From Methylobacterium nodulans ORS 2060 (GTDB taxonomy: Bacteria > Pseudomonadota > Alphaproteobacteria > Rhizobiales > Beijerinckiaceae), in NCBI RefSeq assembly GCF_000022085.1, contig NC_011894.1:398501-462500 (forward strand): a DNA stretch of 64,000 nt. The letters are read 5' to 3'. A program made the position numbers and the translations under genes. How positions within the stretch are numbered: the first letter of the stretch is position 1; each line of letters starts with the position of its first letter. Of this stretch, positions 54,852 through 63,060 are shown in pieces. The notes below the pieces were generated by a model. The model worked only from the letters and a program-made list of their open reading frames with translations, did no database searches and was not told where the DNA came from.

Positions 54852-57029
54852 ATGCGCCTCGCCGGCCTCCTCCGCAGCCTCGGCGCCCGGGCGTCCGTCA
54901 AGGCGACCCCGACCGTGCTGCAGATGGAGGCCGTCGAGTGTGGAGCGGCGGCCCTCGCCATGGTCCTCGCCCATCACGGGGCCTGGGTGCCGCTCGAACA
55001 GCTGCGGATCGCCTGCGGGGTCTCCCGCGACGGCAGCAAGGCCAGCAACATCGTCAAGGCGGCGCGGCGCTTCGGCCTCGCCGCCAAGGGTTTTCGCAAA
55101 GAGCCCGCGACCCTGCACGAGCTGCCGATGCCGTGCATCCTGCATTGGAACTTCAACCACTTCGTGGTCCTCGAAGGCATCCGGGGGGATCACGCCTTCA
55201 TCAACGACCCGGCCATGGGCCGCCGCCGCATCACCATGACGGAGCTCGACCTCGCCTTCACGGGCGTCGCCCTGGCGATGGAGCCGACGGACGAGTTCCG
55301 CAGGCTCGGACGCAAGCCGCAGGGCCTGCTGCTGCTGCTGCGGGAGCTGCGCTTCTCGCGCGCAGCCGTCGGCCTCGTGGTCGGCGTGAGCCTTGCGCTG
55401 ATCGTTCCTGGCATCCTCATCCCGGGCTTCACCAAGGTCTTCGTCGACGAGGTGCTGATCCAGAACTCGAAGGGCTGGCTCGTGCCGCTCCTCATCGGCA
55501 TGGGGCTCACCGCCCTGTTCCGGGCCGGCGTGACGGCGCTGCAGCTCTCGCTGACCCTGCGGCTGCAGACCAAGCTCGCGGTGGTGATGACGAGCCGATT
55601 CCTGTGGCACGTCCTGGCACTGCCGATGGAGTTCTTCGCCCAGCGCCACGCGGGCGACATCGCCAACCGGGTCGCCACCAACGAAGAGATCGCCCGCCTG
55701 CTCTCGGGCGGCGTGGTGAGCAACGCGCTCAGCCTCACCTCGCTGGTGTTCTTCGCCGCCGCCATGGCGGTCTACGACGGGCTGCTTGCCGCGATCGGCG
55801 TGACCCTCTCGCTCCTCAACGTCCTGGCGCTGCGGCTGATCGCGGGGCGCCGAGAGGATCTGAGCCGCAGCCTCGCCCTCGAACGCGGCAAGCTCCTCGG
55901 CAGCACGATCAGCGCGGTGCGCACCATCGAGACCCTCAAGGCGAGCGGCCTGGAGGACGAGGCCTTCGCCCAGTGGGCGGGGATCCAGGCCAAGGCCCTC
56001 AACGCCGAGCAGGAACTCGGCGCGGCCTCGACCCTGCTCGAGGCGGTCCCGACCCTCATCTCCGGGCTGACCCTCGCGGCGATCCTCGGCATCGGCGGCC
56101 TGAGGGTGATCGAGGGCTCGTTGACCCTCGGCGGCCTCGTGGCCTTCCAGTCCCTGATGGCGAGCTTCTCCGAGCCGATCACCGCGCTCGTCAACCAGAT
56201 CGGCAGCATCCAGACCATCAAGGGCGGTCTGGAGCGGCTGGAGGACGTCTACAACTATCCGGTGGACCACCCGGCACCGGAGCCGGAATCCGAGCCGCTG
56301 CCGCCCAAGCTCGTCGGCCGCGTGGAGCTGCGGGACGTCTCCTTCGGCTACGCGATCCTGGAGCCGCCGCTGCTTGCGGATCTCTCGATCACCATCGAGC
56401 CCGGCACCCGGCTTGCCCTGGTCGGCCTGTCGGGCAGCGGGAAATCCACCCTCGGGCGCCTGATCTGCGGCCTGCTCAAGCCCTGGTCGGGCGAGGTGCG
56501 GATCGACGGCCGCCGGCTCGATGCCATCCCGCCGGAGGTCTTCGCGAATTCGGTGGCCTATGTCGACCAGGACGTCGTCCTGTTCGAGGGCACGGCGCGG
56601 GACAATCTCACCCTGTGGGATCCCACCGTGGCGGAGCCCGACCTGTCCCTCGCCCTCAAGGACGCGGCGATCCACGGGGAGATCGCGACGCGGCCGGGCA
56701 ACTACGATTGCCGGGTGGTGGAGGGCGGCACCAATTTCAGCGGCGGCCAGCGTCAGCGCATCGAGATCGCCCGTGCCCTCGTCGCGAACCCGTCGGTGAT
56801 CGTGCTCGACGAGGCGACCGCCGCCCTCGACCCGGTGACCGAGAAGGCCATCGACGACAACCTGCGGCGGCGGGGCTGCACCTGCATCATCATCGCCCAC
56901 CGCCTGAGCACGATCCGGGATTGCGACGAGATCATCGTGCTGGAGCAGGGCCGGATCGTCGAGCGGGGGACGCACGAGCAGCTCATCGCCCGCGCGGGCG
57001 CCTACGCCCATCTGGTGGCCCAGCAATGA
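54852..57029 (+). CDS. NHLP-type export ABC transporter with C39 peptidase
   Basis: A 725-aa exporter in three parts. (1) An N-terminal C39 peptidase (~1-140) with C30 in QMEAVECGAAALAM, H102 in NFNHFVVLEG and D118 in FINDPAMG, a complete triad for cutting leader peptides after a double-glycine-type site. (2) Six transmembrane helices (~160-450). (3) An ABC ATPase with [31 protein letters not shown] and VIVLDEATAALD. This is the layout of the first transporter of NHLM microcin-type systems. It is 6 bases after the HlyD gene and overlaps the next ABC gene (ATGA). Confidence 0.88.
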   Translation: MRLAGLLRSLGARASVKATPTVLQMEAVECGAAALAMVLAHHGAWVPLEQLRIACGVSRDGSKASNIVKAARRFGLAAKGFRKEPATLHELPMPCILHWNFNHFVVLEGIRGDHAFINDPAMGRRRITMTELDLAFTGVALAMEPTDEFRRLGRKPQGLLLLLRELRFSRAAVGLVVGVSLALIVPGILIPGFTKVFVDEVLIQNSKGWLVPLLIGMGLTALFRAGVTALQLSLTLRLQTKLAVVMTSRFLWHVLALPMEFFAQRHAGDIANRVATNEEIARLLSGGVVSNALSLTSLVFFAAAMAVYDGLLAAIGVTLSLLNVLALRLIAGRREDLSRSLALERGKLLGSTISAVRTIETLKASGLEDEAFAQWAGIQAKALNAEQELGAASTLLEAVPTLISGLTLAAILGIGGLRVIEGSLTLGGLVAFQSLMASFSEPITALVNQIGSIQTIKGGLERLEDVYNYPVDHPAPEPESEPLPPKLVGRVELRDVSFGYAILEPPLLADLSITIEPGTRLALVGLSGSGKSTLGRLICGLLKPWSGEVRIDGRRLDAIPPEVFANSVAYVDQDVVLFEGTARDNLTLWDPTVAEPDLSLALKDAAIHGEIATRPGNYDCRVVEGGTNFSGGQRQRIEIARALVANPSVIVLDEATAALDPVTEKAIDDNLRRRGCTCIIIAHRLSTIRDCDEIIVLEQGRIVERGTHEQLIARAGAYAHLVAQQ

Positions 57030-59920
57030 CCGAGGCGCGGACGCGGCAGCCGGGCGGGCTCGCCCTGGTGGAGGAGGCGCTGCCCCCCCCGCAGGTCATC
57101 CTCGATGGCCGGCATCCGGTGCGGCTCGGCCGCGCGGACAGGCTGCTGCAGGTCGTCTTAGGCCATGCCGACCTCTTCGCCGTCCGGCACGCGGCAGGGG
57201 GCGTGGCCGGCCCGCGCCGTCACCTCCTGCGGATCGAGAGCGGCGGCCTCATCCCGCCTATCCCCGAGGCGGCCGGAGAGGGGGGCGAGCGCCTCGAAAT
57301 CATCGCCGTGGGCACGCCCGGCACCGAGGCTCGCATCGTCGCGCGCGAAGCCTGGGCGCGCCGGGACCTCGTCGAGGCCTGGATCGCGCGTCTTGCCGGC
57401 GTGATCGCCGGGTCGCATCCGAGCTGGGACATCCGCGAGGCGGAAGGCGGGGCCGAGGCGCTGGAGCCAGGCGAGCGGCGGCGCGGGCCGGCCCGCGCGC
57501 TGCGCTGGGTCGCGGTCGAGGCCGGAACCGGGCGCCTCCTCGGTCGCGAGCCGGCCCTCGGTCCCGGCGGCCTGCCCCTGCCCCTCGCCGCGGGCCTGTG
57601 GATCGAGGCCGGCCCCGACGGATGCCGCCTTGCCGCGAGCGCAGGCCCGGAGGATGACCGGCTCTGGGAGGCGCTCGACTGCTTCCACCATTGCGCGGTC
57701 GCCGCCCTGCACGAGGCCGCAACGGGCGAGGAGGCCCGCGAGGCGCAACGCCTCGCCCGCCGGTCCGAGCTCGACGCGGTGCGCTCGGCCGAGCTGTTCG
57801 GGCGCTTGAGCGGAATCGTGGCGCGCCGCCCCGAGCAAAGCCGCCCCTCCGTCGATCCGGACGATCCGCTTCTGTCCGCCTGCACCATCCTGGCCGAGAC
57901 GATCCCCGCTCCGATCGTGCGCCCGCCCGGCCGCCGCAGGACTGCGCAGGACTTCGTCGCCGTGGTCGAGATCGCCCGCGCGTCGCGGCTGCGCGTGCGC
58001 CGCACCCTGCTGCGTGGCACGTGGTGGCGCGAGGATGTCGGGCCGCTGCTCGGATGGCACGGCGAGGCAGGCGATCCGGTGGCGCTGGTCCGCGACCGCC
58101 GGGGCTACGTGATGACGAATCCGGCCGCGGGGACGCGGCGGCGCGTCGATGCGGCCCTCGCTGCGGAACTCGCCGTCGAGGCGGCGAGCTTCTATCCGAC
58201 CCTGCCCGCCCGGGCCCTCACCCTGCGCGACCTCCTCGCCTTCGCGCTGCGGCGCGCGCGCGGCACCATCGCGGGCATCGTCCTGCCGGCCGTGGTGCTG
58301 GGCCTCCTCGCCCTCGTCTCGCCGCTCATCACCCAGGCTCTCGTCAATTCCGCCATTCCCCGCAGCGAGCTCGACCAGCTCACGGTCTGCGCCATCGCGC
58401 TCGCCGTGACGGCGATCGCCGCCGCCGCCGTGCAGGCGCTGGAGGGGCTCGCCGTGCTGCGCCTCGAAGGCCTGATCGACTGGACGCTCCAGGCCGCCAT
58501 GATCGACCGCCTGCTGCGGCTGCGCGCCGGGCTTTTTCGCGACTACACGGTCGGCGACCTCGTCGACCGGGCGATGGGGATCGACGCGGTGCGGCGCCTG
58601 CTCACGGGGCGGACCCTGCGCAGCCTGCTCGCGGGCGTCTTCTGCTGGTTCAGCATCGGGCTGATGCTGGTCTACGACGTGACGCTCGCGCTCATCGCGG
58701 TGGCGCTCGCCCTCCTGCGGGGCCTCCTCATCCTGGCGGCGAGTGCGCTGCGCCTCTATCACGAGAGCCGGCATTTCGACGGCCAGGGCCGGGTGGCGGG
58801 CTTCGTGCTCCAGCTCTTTGCAGGGATCGGCAAGCTGCGGGTCGCGCATGCGGGCGTCCGGGCGCTCGCGGTCTGGTCGCAGCTCTTCGCCACGCAGAAG
58901 GGTCACTTCCTGGCCGCCCAGCGGATCGGCAACGGGCTCGCCGTCGTCGAGACCGCCTTCCCGACCTTCGCCACCCTGGCGATCTTCGCCGCAGCCTCGG
59001 CGCTGGGCAGCACGCTGACGCAGAATCTCGGCGCCTTCCTCGCCTTCTTCGCCGCCTTCGGCCAGACCATGGCGGGGATCGGCCTGTGGGCCTCGGGGAT
59101 CAGCGAGGCCCTGGTGGCGATCCCGCACGTCACCCGCATGCGCCCGCTCGTCGCCGCGGAGGCGGAGATCGCGGACGACCGCAAGCCGCCGGGGGAGCTG
59201 GCGGGCGCGATCGAGCTCTCGCGCGTCACCTTCCGGTACGCCCCCTTCGGGCCGCCCGTCCTCGACACCGTCTCCTTGCGCATCGCGCCCGGCGAATACG
59301 TGGCGATCGTGGGGCCCTCGGGGAGCGGCAAGTCCTCGCTGTTCCGCCTGCTCCTCGGCTTCGAGACGCCGGAATCCGGCGCGGTCTTCTATGACGGGAA
59401 GGCGCTCGACACCCTCGACGTCAGCGCATTGCGCCGCCAGCTCGGGGTCGTGCTGCAGAACGGGCGGCTCGCCACCGGCAGCCTGTACGAGAACATCTGC
59501 GGGGGTGTCCCCCTGCCGCTGGATCAGGCCTGGGAGGCCGCCCGGCTGGCGGGGCTCGAAGCCGACATCCGGGCGATGCCGATGGGCCTGCAGACCGTCG
59601 TGGCCGAGGGGGTGAACACCCTGTCGGGAGGCCAGCGGCAGCGCGTGCTGATCGCGCGCGCAATCGCCCGCCGGCCCCGGATCCTGCTGCTCGACGAGGC
59701 GACGAGCGCCCTCGACAACCGGTCGCAGGCGGTGGTGAGCGCGTCCCTCGGGGCCCTCAACGTGACCCGCCTCGTCATCGCGCACCGGCTGAGCACCGTG
59801 CGGGAGGCCGACCGCATCGTCGTGCTCGCCGAGGGGCGCATCGTCCAGACCGGCACGTTCGACGAACTCATCGCGGCGCCCGGCCTGTTCGCCGAGTTCG
59901 CGCAGCGGCAGCTCTTGTAG
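57026..59920 (+). CDS. Second NHLP-type export ABC transporter (long N-terminal domain)
   Basis: A 964-aa protein: an N-terminal cytoplasmic region of ~400 residues that starts with a cyclic-nucleotide-domain-like fold (QVILDGRHPVRLGRADRLLQ) and lacks a C39 peptidase, then six transmembrane helices (~405-690) and an ABC ATPase with [35 protein letters not shown] and ILLLDEATSALD. This matches the second, peptidase-less transporter of NHLM systems, thought to pair with the C39 one. ATG 57026 overlaps the previous stop; the longer upstream frame is a shadow of the first transporter. Confidence 0.86.
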   Translation: MTEARTRQPGGLALVEEALPPPQVILDGRHPVRLGRADRLLQVVLGHADLFAVRHAAGGVAGPRRHLLRIESGGLIPPIPEAAGEGGERLEIIAVGTPGTEARIVAREAWARRDLVEAWIARLAGVIAGSHPSWDIREAEGGAEALEPGERRRGPARALRWVAVEAGTGRLLGREPALGPGGLPLPLAAGLWIEAGPDGCRLAASAGPEDDRLWEALDCFHHCAVAALHEAATGEEAREAQRLARRSELDAVRSAELFGRLSGIVARRPEQSRPSVDPDDPLLSACTILAETIPAPIVRPPGRRRTAQDFVAVVEIARASRLRVRRTLLRGTWWREDVGPLLGWHGEAGDPVALVRDRRGYVMTNPAAGTRRRVDAALAAELAVEAASFYPTLPARALTLRDLLAFALRRARGTIAGIVLPAVVLGLLALVSPLITQALVNSAIPRSELDQLTVCAIALAVTAIAAAAVQALEGLAVLRLEGLIDWTLQAAMIDRLLRLRAGLFRDYTVGDLVDRAMGIDAVRRLLTGRTLRSLLAGVFCWFSIGLMLVYDVTLALIAVALALLRGLLILAASALRLYHESRHFDGQGRVAGFVLQLFAGIGKLRVAHAGVRALAVWSQLFATQKGHFLAAQRIGNGLAVVETAFPTFATLAIFAAASALGSTLTQNLGAFLAFFAAFGQTMAGIGLWASGISEALVAIPHVTRMRPLVAAEAEIADDRKPPGELAGAIELSRVTFRYAPFGPPVLDTVSLRIAPGEYVAIVGPSGSGKSSLFRLLLGFETPESGAVFYDGKALDTLDVSALRRQLGVVLQNGRLATGSLYENICGGVPLPLDQAWEAARLAGLEADIRAMPMGLQTVVAEGVNTLSGGQRQRVLIARAIARRPRILLLDEATSALDNRSQAVVSASLGALNVTRLVIAHRLSTVREADRIVVLAEGRIVQTGTFDELIAAPGLFAEFAQRQLL

Positions 59921-60352
59921 GGCGAAGGACGGGACCGAAATGCTCCCGGCCTGACGGATGAAGCCTCAGGATGAGCCATAGGGATCGGCGCACCCCAAGC
60001 TGGTGCGTTGTCGATCGAGACCGCGTCAGCCCAGGCGAGGATGTCCGCTCCCCCCTATCCCGGGCGCATGCAGCGAAAGCGGAATGCGACCCGGGACTTA
60101 AGCCGAGAAGTCGCGCAGCGCCCGCTTGTCGGCCACGGTGGAGGCAACCGGCGCCGCTTCGCGGCAACTCACCGTGCTGGGTCCCGGATCTCCTTCCGCT
60201 GGCGCTGTGGTCGTCCGGGAAAAGGCGCGGCGATCCTGTCTGCGAACCGACCGTCCGGAAACCGCATCTTCCATATCGGCCACCGCGGGCCGGGAGAGGC
60301 GCGACTGGCCGTGCGCGGCCGGAGAGCCGGAATCCGGCTCTCCGAGGGCTTC
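59921..60352. other. Intergenic region between the export cassette and ackA
   Basis: About 430 bases between convergent genes. It holds an imperfect hairpin TCCCGGG...CCCGGGA (60058-60096) and a perfect 10-bp stem with AAT loop (60321-60343) ten bases after the ackA stop, without a T run. A 61-codon minus-strand frame (60098-60283) begins with GATGCGGTTTCCGG, which resembles the family B block GATCCGGTTTCCGG, so I do not call it a gene. No precursor peptide gene was recognised. Confidence 0.5.
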
Positions 60353-61522
60353 CTAACCGGCGCCCAGGACCAGCCGCGCGGCGGCCCGCGCGATCGGCAG
60401 TTCCTCGTTCGCCGGCACGACATAGACTGCCACCGGGGATCCGTCGCGGCTGATGCGGCCTCGCCCGGCCGCGTTGCGCTCCTCGTCGAGCTCCACCCCC
60501 GCGAAGGACAGGCCGGCGGCGATCGCGGCCCGGACCCGCGGCGCGTGCTCGCCGATGCCGGCCGTGAAAACGATGAGGTCGAGGCCGCCGAGCGCCGCCA
60601 TGAGAGAGCCGGCCTCGCGCACCGCCCGGTAGGCGAAGAGGTCGAGCGCTTCCGCGGCCCGCGGGTCGCCGGATTCCTGGAGCACCCGCACGTCGTCGCT
60701 GAGTTCGGAGACGCCGAGGAGGCCGGAGCGGTTGTTGAGGAGGTCGGCCACCGCGGCCGGATCCAGGCCGCGCTCGCGGATGAGGTGAAGCACCAGCCCC
60801 GGATCGACGGCACCGGAGCGGGTGCCCATCATCAGCCCGTCGAGGGCCGTGAAGCCCATCGTGGAGGCGATGCTCCGCCGCGCCCGCATGGCGCAGAGGC
60901 TGGCCCCGTGCCCGAGATGGGCCACGATCACGCGGCCCTCCGCCCGCTCGCCCGCGACCTCCGGCAGCGTCTCGGCGACATGCTGGTAGGAGAGTCCATG
61001 GAAGCCGTAGCGGAGGATGCCCGCGTCGGTGAGCGCCCGCGGGATCGGGAAGAGCTGCGCCAACCGCGGCTGCGTGCGGTGGAAGGCCGTGTCGAAGCAG
61101 GCGACCTGCGGCAGGTTCGGCCAGGCCGCCGCCACCGCCCGGATGGCCGCGAGGTTGTGGGGCTGATGCGCCGGGGCGAGGGGCACGAGCCGCTCGAGCG
61201 CATCGAGGACCGCGCCGTCGATCAGGACGGGGGCGGCGTAGTCCCGCCCGCCATGCACGACCCGGTGTCCCGCCGCCCGCAGGACGAGGTCCGGCATGCG
61301 CCGGACCGCATCGAGGAGCCACGCGATGGCGGTCGCGTGGTTGCTGCCCGCCGGCGGTGGGGCCCCGGTCGCGAGCGGCACCGGACCCGACGCCTCCACG
61401 GCGACCGGGCCGCCGAGACCGGAGACGCCGCCCCGGCACAGCAGCGCCAGCGAGCCGGCCGCGTAGAGGGCGAATTTCAGGCTCGACGAGCCCGCATTGA
61501 TCGCCAGGATCGCATCGCTCAT
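60353..61522 (-). CDS. ackA: Acetate/propionate kinase AckA
   Basis: A 389-aa acyl-phosphate kinase interconverting acyl-phosphate + ADP and acid + ATP. The signatures are AINAGSSSLKFALY at the N terminus, HRVVHGG, ACFDTAFHRT (catalytic aspartate), YGFHGLSYQH, HLGHGAS and GGLDLIVFTAGIGEHAPRVR. It starts at ATG 61522 overlapping the stop of the MaoC-Pta gene (ATGA). The much longer frame running to 63184 is a shadow of the genes upstream. Confidence 0.92.
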   Translation of the reverse strand: MSDAILAINAGSSSLKFALYAAGSLALLCRGGVSGLGGPVAVEASGPVPLATGAPPPAGSNHATAIAWLLDAVRRMPDLVLRAAGHRVVHGGRDYAAPVLIDGAVLDALERLVPLAPAHQPHNLAAIRAVAAAWPNLPQVACFDTAFHRTQPRLAQLFPIPRALTDAGILRYGFHGLSYQHVAETLPEVAGERAEGRVIVAHLGHGASLCAMRARRSIASTMGFTALDGLMMGTRSGAVDPGLVLHLIRERGLDPAAVADLLNNRSGLLGVSELSDDVRVLQESGDPRAAEALDLFAYRAVREAGSLMAALGGLDLIVFTAGIGEHAPRVRAAIAAGLSFAGVELDEERNAAGRGRISRDGSPVAVYVVPANEELPIARAAARLVLGAG

Positions 61523-62961
61523 ACGGCGGCTCCTACGGGACCCGCGGCGGCTCCTGCCGGCGCCGCGGCGGCACCGGCCCGGTGCACGAAGAGCTGGGCG
61601 AGCGCACAGGAGGCCTCGCGCACCTCGGCACTGTCGGATCGGCTCGTCAGGATGATCGGCACCCGCGCCCCGAGGATCAACCCGGCCGCATCCGCCCCCG
61701 CGAGATGGATCAACTGCTTGGCCAGCATGTTGCCGGAGACGAGATCGGGCGCCACCAGGATGTCGGCATCCCCCGCCACCGCCGAGGCGAGCCCCTTCGT
61801 GGCGGCGGCCTCCCGCGAGACGGCGTTGTCGAAGGCGAGCGGCCCGTCGACGATCCCGCCGGTGATCTGGCCGCGCTCGGCCATCTTGCAGAGCGCCGCC
61901 GCATCGAGGGTGGAGCCGAGCTTCATCGACACCGTCTCCACCGCCGAGAGGATCGCCGCCTTCGGCTGCGCGAGGCCGAGCGCCCGGCACAGATCGATGG
62001 CGTTCTGCACGATGTCGCGCTTCTCTTCGAGCGTCGGCGCGATGTTGACCGCCGCATCCGTGATGAAGAGCGGCTTGGGGTAGTGCGGCACGTCGAGGGC
62101 GTAGACGTGGCTCATGCGCCGCTCGGTGCGCAGGCCCGTCTCCTTGCGCACGGCCGCTGCCAGGATCTCGTCGGTATGGAGCGCCCCCTTCATCAGGGCC
62201 GCCACGGTTCCGGCCCGGGCCAGCGCCACCGCCCGCTCTGCGGCGGCGTGGCTGTGGGGTGCATCGACGATCTCCAGCCCGTCGAGGGAGAGGCCGGCAG
62301 CCTCGGCCGCCGCCGCGATCTTGCCCCGCGGCCCGACCAGCACCGGAGCGATGAGGCCAGCTTGGGCCCCCGCGAGAGCGCCCCGGAGCGAGACCGCATC
62401 GCATGGATGCACCACGGCCGTGCGGATCGGGGCGAGCCCCTGCGCCGCCGCGATCAGGCGCCGCCACTGCGCGCCCCGCTCGTGCAGGTGGACCTCCGGC
62501 AGGAGGACGCGGGGGCGGCGCACCTTCTCGGTCGGGGCGAGCACCTCGGCCTCGCCGGTGATGACCGCCTCGCCCTGCGCGTTGAGGCAGGTGCAGTCGA
62601 GGATGAGCCGCGCGCGGGCCGCATCCTTCTCGCGCACGGTGACGCGCGCCGTGATGGCGTCGCCGACCCGCACCGGCCGCAGGAAGCGCAGCGACTGGCC
62701 GAGATAGATCGTGCCCGGCCCCGGCAGCTCGGTGCCGAGCACGGCCGAGATCAGCGAGCCGCCCCACAGCCCATGCGCGATGACGCCATGGAAGCGATCG
62801 GCCTCGGCGTAGTCCTTGTCGAGATGGGCCGGGTTCACCTCGCCGGAGACGACCGCGAACAGGCTGATGTCCTGCGGCTTCAGCGTCCGGGTGAGGCTCG
62901 CCGTGTCGCCGACCCGGATCTCCGCCAGGGTGCGGTTCTCGATGTACTGGAGGGGTTCCAT
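61519..62961 (-). CDS. MaoC dehydratase / phosphotransacetylase fusion
   Basis: A 480-aa fusion. Residues ~1-150 form a MaoC-like hot-dog domain with the hydratase motif (FAVVSGEVNPAHLDKDYAEA, then FHGVIAHGLWGGSLIS). Residues ~160-465 form a phosphate acetyl/butyryltransferase domain (HPCDAVSLRGALAGAQ, GIVDGPLAFDNAVS, GNMLAKQLIHLAGADAAG). The predicted reactions are enoyl-CoA hydration and acyl-CoA to acyl-phosphate exchange, feeding AckA. The C terminus is an Ala/Gly/Pro tail. The start codon touches the stop of the 31-codon ORF (TGAATG). Confidence 0.9.
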   Translation of the reverse strand: MEPLQYIENRTLAEIRVGDTASLTRTLKPQDISLFAVVSGEVNPAHLDKDYAEADRFHGVIAHGLWGGSLISAVLGTELPGPGTIYLGQSLRFLRPVRVGDAITARVTVREKDAARARLILDCTCLNAQGEAVITGEAEVLAPTEKVRRPRVLLPEVHLHERGAQWRRLIAAAQGLAPIRTAVVHPCDAVSLRGALAGAQAGLIAPVLVGPRGKIAAAAEAAGLSLDGLEIVDAPHSHAAAERAVALARAGTVAALMKGALHTDEILAAAVRKETGLRTERRMSHVYALDVPHYPKPLFITDAAVNIAPTLEEKRDIVQNAIDLCRALGLAQPKAAILSAVETVSMKLGSTLDAAALCKMAERGQITGGIVDGPLAFDNAVSREAAATKGLASAVAGDADILVAPDLVSGNMLAKQLIHLAGADAAGLILGARVPIILTSRSDSAEVREASCALAQLFVHRAGAAAAPAGAAAGPVGAAV

Positions 62962-63057
62962 TCAGGCCACCGCGTGCAAGCCGCTTTCTAGGATGGGGAC
63001 GATGCGGGCGCCGAGGCGGGCGGCCGGGCCGCCGCGCTCCGCGATCGGAGATGCCAT
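62962..63057 (-). CDS. Candidate 31-residue small protein
   Basis: ATG 63057 has GGGAGG 8 bases upstream (inside the 3' end of the PHA synthase gene), lies 3 bases after that gene's stop, and its frame ends in TGA directly against the ATG of the MaoC-Pta gene. It fills the gap exactly. The product begins MASPIAERGGPAARLGARIV and could form one amphipathic helix. It could be a real small protein or a leader that couples translation of the next gene. Unrecognised. Confidence 0.45.
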   Translation of the reverse strand: MASPIAERGGPAARLGARIVPILESGLHAVA

Positions 63058-63060
63058 GGA

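Noticed and set aside
54938..57025. Extension of the second ABC transporter to 1660 residues
   Set aside because: It overlaps the C39 transporter in another frame and reads as low-complexity Arg/Pro/Gly; ATG 57026 fits coupling.
60098..60283. 61-codon minus-strand frame as a possible NHLP precursor peptide
   Set aside because: It has no double-glycine leader, no cysteine/glycine-rich core and no clear ribosome site, and its beginning resembles the family B repeat block (CGGTTTCCGG, GTTCG.AGACA).
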